Below are positions 35,504-45,340 of a stretch of 64,000 bases of DNA, one piece after another; position 1 is the first letter of the stretch, and each line of letters begins with the position of its first letter. A program made the position numbers and the translations under genes. Origin of the DNA: Loxodes magnus (Eukaryota > Ciliophora > Karyorelictea > Loxodida > Loxodidae). The notes beneath the pieces are model-generated. The model worked only from the letters and a program-made list of their open reading frames with translations, had not been told where the DNA came from and ran no database searches. The DNA lies in contig CAMPDV010000135.1 in assembly GCA_946699065.1 (NCBI GenBank), positions 124,001 through 188,000 of the forward strand. The letters run 5' to 3'.

Positions 35504-36313
35504 TCAAAATAAAAGTGCAAAGAGCCAAAAGAAGCACCCTAAAATCCAACCGCTTTCTATTATTTTTTCAAACTGCTTAGCCTAAGTTTCCATAATTATT
35601 AAATCATAATAATATGTCGTAGCTACGCATGATAATTCCTACGTTAAAAGCCCTCCAAAATAAGCAGGATAGTAATCATTACTTAGAAGAATTTATATTG
35701 AACATGAAAGTGCTCATTCATCTTGGCATGCAGAATCTTTTAATGCTTGGAGTAGATTTAACTTATCATAATCACTAGTTGTGCAACGACCTTTATGAGA
35801 GAATTAGTTTGGAACACATGAGCAAACTATACTTTAGCATTCTGTACTATTGGTACACTCTTCTCATTTTGTTGTCTTCAATAGATTCTAACTTATTTCC
35901 TTTAATTAACCATCAACGTTAGGATATATTGACTCAAAATTAGAGCAAAGATATGAAGTGTCATTATAAAAGCAGAGACTTTCCCAGTATGCTTTATAAT
36001 AATCTTAAGTTCCAGGTTTACATTCTCCATAAGTTTTATTTTAATTCACTGTAAGTTCCATATGTGGATTAATCTAAAATTTCCAATAATCCACTGAAAC
36101 ATTAAATGCTATTTGATTTAAAGAACAAGTTTCGTTTACATCACATCCTTGAAAGGTTTTTACTTTCAAATACTTACCAGTTTCGTCAATTTGGGCACAA
36201 TAGGGTAAATCTAATTCTTAGCTGTCACAAATTCATATTGGACATATGTCATTTGAATTTCTTGACTTAACAAGCTGATTTAAAAATACTGAAAGAATCA
36301 ATATCTAGAGCAT
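35504..36313 (-). CDS. Cys-rich extracellular or membrane-anchored protein
   Basis: A 269-residue protein. Residues 1-16 are a signal peptide (MLQILILSVFLNQ). The body contains more than 15 Cys and several NxT/S glycosylation sites (for example NVS, NDT, NST), which fits a secreted, disulfide-bonded domain. The last 20 residues are hydrophobic (WILGCFFWLFALLF) and end at TGA, so it is either a single-pass protein or GPI-anchored. Many ciliate surface proteins are Cys-rich, but the repeats here are irregular and I do not assign it to immobilization antigens. TGA codes Trp at several places, including ECTN-preceding and DEW positions. Function unknown. Confidence 0.75.
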
Positions 36314-36795
36314 TTTTATTAGTATATTTATTATCTAAAATCTTAATTTTTTAGGGAATCAAGTTTAATTTGCCTTATTATAAATCATAAATAGCCGTAA
36401 TTACTTTAACTTTTATGAAGATATTTTTAATATTTATTTATACTTTTTTATGAAGATACTTTCTAGGCTGCTCAGCTTCATTTTTATATACTTACCTCTT
36501 TTCTAATTTTCTAGATTGTAAGAATTATCTTAAATTTCTAGTTCAAGTCATGTCTGCAGAATCATTTAATTATTTTTCATAGTAGAAATATTTGCCTCAA
36601 CTTTTATATAATTCAATCCAACTCTATCGTAAACACAATATCAGGATCTAGTTTAAGTGCTAGTTCAATGATCTAAAATAAAGAGGAGATTAATTAGATA
36701 TATGAAAGTTAGCCTTTACATTAGCATAACTTACTTATTAGATTTTTTGTTTATTCCTTAAAGAGAAAGAGTAATGAAATAAAGATTTAATAGAA
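36314..36795. other. Intergenic
   Basis: About 480 bases between two genes on the minus strand. It holds the promoter side of the Cys-rich gene and the 3' side of HPRT; no motif is clear. Confidence 0.55.
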
Positions 36796-37492
36796 TCAGT
36801 CTTGCTTAAAGCTATTTATTCCTTTCTAGTTAATACAACACAAATGATTCAAATCTCTGAAGTTCTCATTGTAGTCAGTACCATATCCAATAATGAAATA
36901 GTTAGGTACGACAAATCCCAAATAATCTGCTTTGATAGCCTAGATTTATTCTGGGTTTCTTTTAATCATTAGAGTCACAAATTTTACAGATTTAACTCCA
37001 TTTTGCTATATAATGGCTTACTATTAAGTACTCGTTTAATGCTTTTAATGTTTTACCTGTATCAATTAGATCTTCTACTATAATAAGATCTTATCCTTTA
37101 ATCTTGTTAACGTCTAAACCTTAAATGTTTATTTTTCCAGTACTTTATGTACCCTTGTAACTTGATACTTTTATAAATTCACATTAAAAGGATCCTCCTT
37201 ATTAACTTTAATATGAAGTAATGGAATTTACAAGGTCTGTAAAAAATTTGAAAGCGCCTTTCATTACACATACCATAGTAAATGGTTTTTTACCATAATC
37301 ACTTGCTATATCAAAAGCCATCTTTTAGATTCTATCTTTTATAAGTCCCTCTGGTACTATAACTTTATCAATATATGGCTAATAAGTTGGATTTATACAG
37401 AAGCAATCCTTTGGATAGTCAATATTATCTGGAATAACCACTGACGATACTTTAATACTTTTAGTTCTCCTTAACGCTTTTAATAAAAACAT
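36796..37492 (-). CDS. HPRT: Hypoxanthine-guanine phosphoribosyltransferase
   Basis: A purine-salvage enzyme that makes IMP/GMP from hypoxanthine/guanine and PRPP. It has 226 residues after removing a 16-nt intron, close to the 218 of human HPRT. Seen in order: VPEGLIKDRIQKMA (hood), VCVMKGAFKFFTDL, SSYKGTQSTG (flexible loop), the PRPP-binding signature LIIVEDLIDTGKTL, then VKFVTLMIKR, ADYLGFVVPNYFIIGYG and DYNENFRDL near the C-terminus. All are family hallmarks, so the enzyme is probably active. Ciliates are generally purine auxotrophs, which makes salvage important. The start ATG at 37492 gives a 25-residue N-terminal extension of normal size. The stop is TGA at 36796. Confidence 0.95.
37006..37021 (-). 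other. Intron, 16 nt
   Basis: Minus-strand sequence GTAAGCCATTATATAG. It splits the HPRT gene just after the PRPP loop, and removal restores EYLIQNGVKSVKFV. Confidence 0.93.
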
Positions 37493-38397
37493 TTCTTTTT
37501 AAATAAATTCGGCAATTATTAATAACCCTATCATACCTTATAAGCAAATACTTACTAAAATCAATTAAACCTCTTTAATGCTTCATCTATCTTAATAAAA
37601 AGCCAAACAAGAATTAAGATAAGAAAGTATAACTAATTACCAAATTTGATCTAATTAATCTTCACTTAATAGAATAAAATTATTTGAGAGTGAATATTAT
37701 AAAATATAGAGCTTCATTAGCATTGCATGTATAGCCAGAGGAATATTATAATCAGCTTTTTTGCTTTATTCGAGAAAATTGCATTGAAAATTATAATAAA
37801 TCCTATCTATCTGTATTTTTCCTTCTTGCTTTCAAATTTTATTTCTTATAAAATATAATTATACTCTTTATTTAAAAAGTATAGAAAGGTATATATTTTT
37901 ATTCTTGCAATATTTAAGCCTGTAAATTGTTTAATTAATTAGGAAAGCTTAAAAGTAAATTAATAATTACCCACTAAAGTCTAACCTTTATTTACATTAA
38001 GATTTAAAGTATTACTAAGCCTCTCTAAGGAATTTTACTATATTATCTATAACTTATTTTGAAAATATAAATTAAAGCGACAAAATTTTGTTTACTTAAT
38101 GCATATTTCTTATAAAACTTGGTTTACTTTTTGCTTAGAAGATAATCCAGTGATTTCTACTATTTTTCTATAATGGTTTCATTTTAGATGCTTTAGCTAT
38201 TTATTAGAAATAATAATTTCCATATTTTATTAACTAGAATGAGACTACTTTAAAATCAAGCTAGAGCTTATCAAAAATGATCTTAACTTAATACTTTTAT
38301 CTAAATTATATTCTTCTTTCCTATATTACATTTTTCTTAATTTCAGCTATTTCCTAGTTTCTCTTAAACTTGTAAATATCAATTAGCCTAAGTTCAC
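37493..38397. other. Intergenic, divergent
   Basis: About 0.9 kb between the start of HPRT (-) and the start of a small gene (+). It is A+T-rich and no element is recognised. Confidence 0.55.
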
Positions 38398-38740
38398 ATG
38401 ATTAAAACTTCATAAAGAAGTATTAGTAGCTTAAGAGGTATTAAAGAATGATTTAAAGAGGTAAGAATAAGTAGGATATAGTGTAGATATATAAAATCAT
38501 TAGTTTAATGAGATAAAATTTAAACAGATTTTAACTTTAAAATTACGAACTCTTCGTATAGAAGGCTAAGATTACCAAGTTCTAGTAGAGATCTAAAGGC
38601 ATATAACATCTATTTCAACATAAGGATTAGTCACACTTAGCTGAAAATATGAAAAGAGTAAGTGCGTGGTGTACTGCTAAGAAGTTTAATTTTAAGGAAA
38701 TGATAAATTATTTAAAGCCTTGGAAAGTGTAATAATTTGA
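38398..38740 (+). CDS. Hypothetical 108-residue protein
   Basis: A 108-residue protein made of two exons joined over a 16-nt intron. The second exon's frame contains no ATG, so the short first exon from ATG 38398 (MIKTSQR) is needed. The protein starts with a basic helix. It continues with what look like beta strands (ILTLKLRTLRIEG, YQVLVEIQRHI, GLVTLSWKYEKSKCVVYC) and ends in a short helix. No family is recognised. The TGA stop is only four bases before the ATG of the RMND1-type gene on the same strand, the tightest spacing in the window. Exon 2 is well supported; the start is a model. Confidence 0.62.
38420..38435 (+). other. Intron, 16 nt (model)
   Basis: Sequence GTATTAGTAGCTTAAG. Its removal joins the only nearby ATG to the coding frame that lacks Met. 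It is less T-rich than the other introns, so it is less certain. Confidence 0.6.
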
Positions 38741-38744
38741 AGAT

Positions 38745-39554
38745 ATGCTTTGCTTGCAATTAACTAGAGTTTATGTTAGAAGCGCAAAAAGTGATTTAGA
38801 TTATTTCCAGCCGGTTGAAGAGATAAAGACAAAGAAATAAGAGTATCATTATATATTTTGAACTTAGTATGGAACAACAGTGTTTTGAAATTTGACTGAA
38901 CTTGAGGAGAAAAGCGTTTTGAACGAAATGAGGAAATTTGAAATAGATAACATTGAAGACTTTTAGATAGATGATCTTGCTTACACTGAACCGTAGAAAG
39001 AAGAACTAATTGAAAAGATCAACCTCAAAAATTACATAGTTCATAATCTACTTAATCTGATTTCCAGCTCTTTTGAAGAGAAACTTTCTGTCTCTTTTGC
39101 TATTGCTTAGAGTACTAAATTAAGTTACTTTGAAGATGAGATAGAAAGTAAAATATCAATACTTAAAAGACTTCCTTATGAAATGCAGCAAACAGGAAAA
39201 ATTAACTGGAGTGGAGAGAAAATTTCTAAAATGATAGGAGATGTTTTTTTGAAAAGTGCTGAAGTAAATTTTGATTTTGATATGTTGGATGAACCTGATT
39301 ATTTCTGGGAGCATGATACATGACACCCACAGTATCAAAAATTATCTCAATACCTGGAATTGCAAAAGAGAATGGATATTCTAAATTAAAGATTTTAGCT
39401 CATTAAAGACTTCCTAATAACTATCAAGGACGAGTATTCAGAAAATTATGAGGATAAACTGGTAGTCATAATTATTTGACTAATTGTTGCTGAAATATTA
39501 TATTAGGTTATATGGGAGATTATTATTAAGGACTGTCTAGGATATTTCGACTGA
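38745..39554 (+). CDS. RMND1/DUF155 family protein, probably mitochondrial
   Basis: A 269-residue member of the RMND1/Sif2/DUF155 family. The N-terminus (MLCLQLTRVYVRSAK) is basic and amphipathic, like a mitochondrial presequence. The body shows the family signature: YGTTVFWNLTE (about residues 50-60), a segment NLLNLISSSFEEKLSVSFAIAQSTKLSYFED, then DMLDEPDYFWEH and a final membrane helix at about 240-258 (LVVIIIWLIVAEILYQVIW). RMND1 is an inner-membrane protein needed for mitochondrial translation; yeast relatives act similarly. TGA encodes Trp in VFWN, in the final helix at 39477 and elsewhere. The last of these is only 25 codons before the TGA stop, the closest pair in the window. Confidence 0.88.
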
Positions 39555-40808
39555 TTTTTTATAAAACATTTAATCCTTAAGCATACTTAAATAAATTTAA
39601 GTATCATAAATCTTTCTAACTAAGTTATCTTAAACTGCTGTTAAGAAACAATAAGCATAATAAATATATTCTATCTCTCTATTTCTAATTTATTTAACTA
39701 TTTGAAAGTAATTGGATTTAAAGAGACTATCCTTATCTCTAATTTTGACTACATGTTAATACAAGTAATTACTATTTTTCTGAATTAATTGCAATAATTA
39801 TTTTCTAAGCTATATTCTATTTATACACAGGAGATAAATTTAAAATAGATTTACTAGTAAAATTAGTCAAAGTAATAATCAAAGTTTTTAAATTAATGCA
39901 CTAAATTATGAAAATTCAAGTCTTTGATAGCAATATTTCATATAGATTGCTCTATAGTAGGTATATTATCAAGACTATAATATACTTATCAAATCTTATA
40001 GATTAACTAATGCTATTTTAGAAATAGCATTAGTTAACTAGCTATTTAAACACACTTGCTTTTTAAAATTATTTATACCTGATACAGTTTCAGAAACTAA
40101 AGTTATTATCTTAAAGCCTAGAAAGATACTACTTTCAACCTCTAATTTTAATTTTTCCTATAATTTATTACTTCTCAAATAAACTTTTTCTTCAATTTTG
40201 TTATTGAACAATGAGTTTAAAAAAATAAGAAATTAAAGCTACTTGGCAAGTATTATATTTTCAGTAGAATAGCATTAAATTAATATTTCATTATCTATAG
40301 TCAACACTAAGTTAATACCTTTAATATACCTTTTAAATCTTCTTATCTTTTTAAGTTCAACTAAAGCTTTTATTTATTATTTTAGAGACTAAATTTTGTT
40401 GATTTAATTATATTTTAAAATAAAACCATAATAATATCTTGCCTTAGATTAAGTATGATAGTTTAATTATATGAAGTCATGATAAAATAAATGGATATAG
40501 TTAGTATATAGAAATAAAAAGAATGCTAATATAATTTTAGATATTTAGTATTTTCACTAATATGGCATTTAATAGCTTTTATCCCTATATTTTTTGAATA
40601 GATGTATAGATCTTATTTGATTGAATCTTTGTCTTTTTTATTTAAAAAGAGTCATGAAGATCTTGATATTTAGTGTCTGATTAAAGTGTTCGTATTTATA
40701 AAACATTTATGACTTTTGATTTCTATTTAAATCAAAGGGATAAGCTGATCAATATAAAGAAAAATTCTATTCCCAAGTTTATTTATTTGATTATCAGTTA
40801 TAGAGTGT
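39555..40808. other. Intergenic with a perfect hairpin
   Basis: About 1.25 kb between the RMND1-type and SPRY genes, which converge here. No gene is seen; a perfect inverted repeat lies at 40003-40037 (listed separately). Confidence 0.6.
40003..40037. repeat. Perfect 16-bp inverted repeat with 3-nt loop
   Basis: The left arm TTAACTAATGCTATTT is followed by TAG and then the exact reverse complement AAATAGCATTAGTTAA. It lies between two converging 3' ends, about 450 bases after the RMND1-type stop. It could form a hairpin in DNA or RNA; there is no T-tract as in bacterial terminators. Confidence 0.9.
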
Positions 40809-41629
40809 TCATGGTTAAATCTGACCAGGAATCAATACTTGTGATTTTATAATATGTACTTCTTCTCCTTTGTACCACATAGAAACAGCTGCAAACATTT
40901 AATCTGTGTCATATGAAATGTTATTGAAAGCAACTCCTGGATTTTAATCTCCATATCTAAAAGAAAGACTACGACCTATTGTGTCCACTTCCATCATTAC
41001 AATTTCTCCTATTTAAATTCCTTTAGAAGCATAATTTTATCCATGATTATTAGTAAAAATACGTCCATTGAATAACTCTATTCCATATCCCTTTCCATAA
41101 AAGTCGAAATATTATCTATCAAGATTTCAATCTCTGTCATTAGCTGTTACTCCTACTGTTATTCCAGGGTCTTAAATATACTTCAACTCAAAAAATACTC
41201 TATATTTATTGCCATATGGAAACGGTTTACTTGCTATTGCATTTCTTCACGGCCCATATGCAGTTCTTTTAACATAAGTACTATTAACAAAGACAAGAAG
41301 TCTATGCGAATATTCTCTAGAAAACTCTACTGTATATGGTTATCATTAATTCTATTGAGATATCTAAGTTTAGTTAGTTGCGTTCTGCTAACTTAGAAGA
41401 ATGATTTGCTCTAAAGAGCTAAGTTATCCTATAAATATTACCAAAACTTACCTTTAGTAGTTTCTTCGTTTCTAGCTTTAGACTTTCTAAAGAGTAGAGG
41501 AACAGAAATACTAGCTATAATAATAGCCAAAGTTAATAAAGAAATCTTTTTCCATCCTTATTACTAAGTCTTTTGCTCTTTTTCTTAATTTTCCTGATTT
41601 AATTTAGTTTTATTAAGTTAAGCATTCAT
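40809..41629 (-). CDS. SPRY-domain membrane protein
   Basis: A 265-residue protein after removing a 23-nt intron. Residues 1-25 are Gln/Lys-rich, and a membrane helix covers about 27-45 (ISLLTLAIIIASISVPLLF). A short linker leads to a SPRY/B30.2-like beta sandwich at about 85-262. SPRY features seen are YRVFFELKY, GITVGVTANDRDWN, YGKGYGIELFNG, IGEIVMMEVD, LSFRYGDQNPGVAF and MFAAVSMW. SPRY domains bind peptides; here it would be held at a membrane with the domain in the lumen or cytosol, orientation unknown. No RING or SOCS box is seen. The coding TGA in NDRDW sits at the conserved Trp. The stop is TGA at 40809. Confidence 0.83.
41429..41451 (-). other. Intron, 23 nt
   Basis: Begins GTAAGTTTTG and ends TTTATAG on the minus strand. 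Its removal links the transmembrane exon to the SPRY exon in frame. Confidence 0.85.
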
Positions 41630-42554
41630 TTTACTATTAATTAAGAGAATGGCTATCTCTTTATTTCCTAATCTTTATGTATCTTTGAATAGATATCCAA
41701 TACGATAATACACTTTATATTTTACTAATTAAGAATACTAATCATAACTAGCTTTTATGTGCTAAAGCTTTTATGATTATTTCTTTTTAATTTTTGTCTT
41801 TTGGTTGTTATTACAAATTTATGGTATATCAGCGTAAGATATAAAGCCTTTATGGATTAAATTATTAATAAACATTAGAAAATAAAAACTACTACATAGG
41901 AATGTTTAGTAATAAAGAGCTTTAATAATTAACAGCCACTTTAAAATTTAGAATGTAGCTTATACATAAGCTTTACCTATATTTTATTTAATGCTTATCT
42001 AAGTAGATAGAACTGCTTATTTATATCTTAATAGTCATAAATAGCTTTATTTAGCCTTAATAACTATTAATCTCTATGGTTTAAGTCTATTGATTTTTCC
42101 TTAAATTAGGTAAAGTTAAGTTATTCTTTATAAAAAGTGTAAATTTGATTTTAATTAAGTGTAAATAGCATTCTTTTTAGGAATAAAGCTAAAGAATATA
42201 AGAGTGGGAAAGATATAGTTAGACTATTAGAGCTAATCATTATATCTCATAACTCCTTTATCCATTACAAGCACTTCACTAGCTATAATATTCCCCTTTT
42301 TGCTCTATTTCTTACTAGGCTTACTTTTTGATTTTATAAAGTTTCTCTACTTAGTTTCAAATTATCTCTATATTAGATAATTCTTATGGTAACAGCATTA
42401 AAAGCTTAAAAAGTAAATAATAAATTGAAGAGAGAAGGATAAGAGAAAGTTATGGGATAGAGGATATGCAGAGAGGACTACAGGCTAAAGCATAGAAGTA
42501 TAAAGGAAAGTTTAAATTAAATTATTGAATAAGATTATTGTTTAACTTCATAAA
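41630..42554. other. Intergenic, divergent
   Basis: About 0.9 kb between the starts of the SPRY gene (-) and the next gene (+). A+T-rich; nothing else seen. Confidence 0.55.
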
Positions 42555-44041
42555 ATGAGCAGTGATAATAGTAATGAACATTAACAACTCAGAAATAAGG
42601 CAAAAGCTTTTATCAAAAGAACTAATCAGAAGTATAGCAGTAAGGAAAGCAAAGAAAATACTAGCTAGATGCTATAAAACTCTAAACAGAATGATTCTTA
42701 ATAAGAATTTCTGAAAGAGCTTAACTCTGCATTTGCATTACTAGAAGCTTAGCATATGTAAAATCCTTAGGAAATAGCTATGAACTCAGAATTACAGTTT
42801 AGCGAAAGTACAGTTTAAGATTCAAAAACTATAAATGAAAGCTAATAATCGAAGCCAAAGACTAAAGCTGAACTAAGAAAAATGGAAAGAATGAAGAATT
42901 AAAGTTTAAATGATAAGAACTAAGAGTATCAAGAAGATGAAAACTATTAGCATTCTATTACCAATTTAGAAATAAGTAACCAGATTAAGGATTTATCATC
43001 TTAGGAATTAGATAGCTAAAATTCAAGCTATGAATAAGATAATACAGCTGCTGTTTCTCATTAGTAGAATCATAATTAGCAAGAAGCGTCAAATTAACGC
43101 TCTAAAAGTTAAAATATATTCAAAAAACCGTAGAGAGTAAAACCTAGTAGCTTAATCAGTAAAAAAGAATCAAGGAGTAATCACTTTATGCAACCTTAAT
43201 AAGGAAGCAATAATACTCAATCTAAAAATAAATCAATATCTCCAACTCCTTTGATAAGAGAAGTAGCACTTACAAAAAATCATTAACTCCTATAGTAATA
43301 CACTAGCAATTATATCGCCAAAAATTAAGCCAACGATTTAGTATTTAAACCATCATTAAATTCTATGACTTAAATGCTAGATGTTCATGCTAAGATGGTA
43401 GATGAAAATGGGAATAAAATTCCAAGGTGATAAATTCTATATAATGCAAGAGAAAAATAAAAATAGAAGCTTGAAAGGCTTTAATAGGAGAAAAAAACAA
43501 GAATCGAAATTTAAGAAGAAGAGCAGCTTAAAGAATGCACATTTAAGCCTATGCTATATAAGCCAAGTAAACCTTATGAGACTAAATAAAGTGACTTCTA
43601 TTCTCGAATGTAGGAATGACATTAATAAAAAGAGTAGAAAATCCAAGCAATGCAAATGTAAATGCTAAATGAGGATTTATAAGAATGCAACTTTACACCA
43701 GAAATTCATGATTTTAATCTTGATCAAGGTTCAACTTAGATTCATAAAGGTGTAAATAATTTCTTGAAACGATAATAGTAAGCTTAAGCAGAAAAGCTTA
43801 GGAAACAAGAAATAAGCAAAAAATTCAATGGAGAAAATTGATAAAACTGAAGAACAAAACCTAGAAACTTTGTGTTTAACTAGCCTGTAGATAAGCAAAA
43901 TATAAAATGCTTAAAAAGGGTAAGCTTATTTAATTCATTTAGCCTATAGAATTCTAAGAAAAATCGCAAGCAAGCTTAAGCTTCATATAAGATATGCAAA
44001 ATTTTTCTCAGATTCAAGAAAGTATGGATCAGTAGTAGTGA
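42555..44041 (+). CDS. Lys/Gln-rich cytoskeleton-type protein with TFKP/FTPE motifs
   Basis: A 487-residue protein after removing a 23-nt intron. The first 270 residues are disordered, Ser/Asn/Gln-rich. The second half contains MLDVHAKMVDENGNKIPR, a charged helix, then CTFKPMLYKPSKP and CNFTPEIHDF separated by about 50 residues, each followed by FYSRMQEW- or NFLKRQQQ-like helices. Repeated C/xF(K/T)P units followed by helices are common in ciliate and ciliary microtubule-associated proteins, so an axoneme or cortex role is possible. This is inference only. Two coding TGA codons fall at GENWQNW, 60 codons before the TGA stop at 44039. I know no named homologue. Confidence 0.78.
43920..43942 (+). 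other. Intron, 23 nt
   Basis: Begins GTAAGCTTA and ends TCATTTAG. Removing it replaces a frame with no stop by PIEFQEKSQ... that ends at TGA 44039. Confidence 0.82.
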
Positions 44042-44507
44042 AAAATCACTCTAACTTACTGTTATAGTTATTATATACTCCATAATTATTTTCATAAAAC
44101 TATTGAAGAATAAGTAAATGAATAAACTGAAATAACTTTATTAAAATATGAAAAGCAATTATAAGCAGTATTAAAAAAGCATAAAGATTCATATTACATA
44201 ATTACTAAGTTTAACTATTCTAATATAGCTTAATTTTTATAAGCTATCATTAATTAGTATTAATACAATCTCTTTACTTAATTTTATTATTTTTGCTGAG
44301 CTAATTATATTATGCATTGTAATAAAGTTAGGTGCTATGGAACGCATTACCTGCTAAATTTAGTTTTAGGTAATTGATAAAAGCTTGAAAAAAATAGAAA
44401 TGCTCTTAGTATTTGCTTTAGGTAATTTAAAAGAAATTTTTTATCTTAAATGAAAAATATAGGGAGAATAATTAAATTTTTATCCAATATTACATAATAA
44501 AAATAAA
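44042..44507. other. Intergenic
   Basis: About 470 bases, A+T-rich, between two genes on the plus strand; no element recognised. Confidence 0.55.
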
Positions 44508-44723
44508 ATGGGTTGTATAATGCCTAGAAGCATGTAACCAGTATATTCTCCATAAGAGGTTAGAAAGATGAATAAATCTACAAGGCCTAACGTATGTACG
44601 AGATTCTGCTGACGTGTCTGTTGCGGACGTGAATTAAAAGAATTTGAAGAAATGGAATTATACTATAGAAAAGCTATTCTAGACGAAACATTTGAAGAAG
44701 CAGGCTTAAATGATGAAAAGTGA
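44508..44723 (+). CDS. Small MGC protein with Cys cluster
   Basis: A 71-residue protein. It begins Met-Gly-Cys, a pattern that allows N-myristoylation at Gly2 and palmitoylation at Cys3. A Cys cluster CTRFCWRVCC lies at residues 30-39; its Trp is TGA at 44610. The rest is an acidic helix (RELKEFEEMELYYRK) and a charged tail. The cluster could bind metal or be acylated. No family is recognised. Coding is supported by G/C-containing codons (CGT, GGC, ACG), unlike the flanks, and by a TGA stop after a balanced composition. Confidence 0.68.
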
Positions 44724-45340
44724 ATTTTTACAATGTTTTAATTTATTGCTCTATAAATTACTCTTATATAATTATTTTTATTATATACTTCTACTATCAA
44801 ACTTAGAATCTTTCATTTCTGCTTTGTATTTTTTAAAAGGAAAAAGTAATATAGCATTAGTTTATAGCAAGCATTAAGATATCTACTTTTATAGTCTTTA
44901 AGCTATGAATTTACTTTTGATTATTTTATTTTTAACCATTATAAGATTAATTAAAATTGATTTAACAAAGTTATCAGGAATCAGTTAAAGTTTTGAGTAT
45001 TGTCTTCATTCTCTAAGGAAATTTGAAAGCAATAGGACTTATAAGTTTGTTTAAACTAGGAGAATTGATTTGAAGTTAAATTTGGGAGTTAAAATTAAAC
45101 TTGCTGAGCTTAGATTTAGGCTTTTTAGCTTTGATTGTTTCATTTGTTATAGAGTTGCTTGTACTTTCTTATTAAGAATTGAGATTCTAATCTTTTTATG
45201 GTTAGTTAAATTTGAAGTTTTTTTTGTTGATTTTATCATTTTGTTAAAAATTTAAATTTAGATTCATGCTTATTCTCTATATTGCTTTAGTCAGTTAAAT
45301 ATCGTTTTCCATTGCCTTTCTTTTTTACATTACTTTCTTT
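44724..45340. other. Intergenic
   Basis: About 600 bases of T-rich sequence between converging genes. A short open frame at 45070-45255 is hydrophobic and I take it as chance. Confidence 0.55.

Noticed and set aside
38393-39554. Unknown exon and RMND1-type gene as one spliced gene
   Set aside because: No GT...AG pair of the right length modulo 3 joins the frames, and the RMND1-type start has its own presequence.
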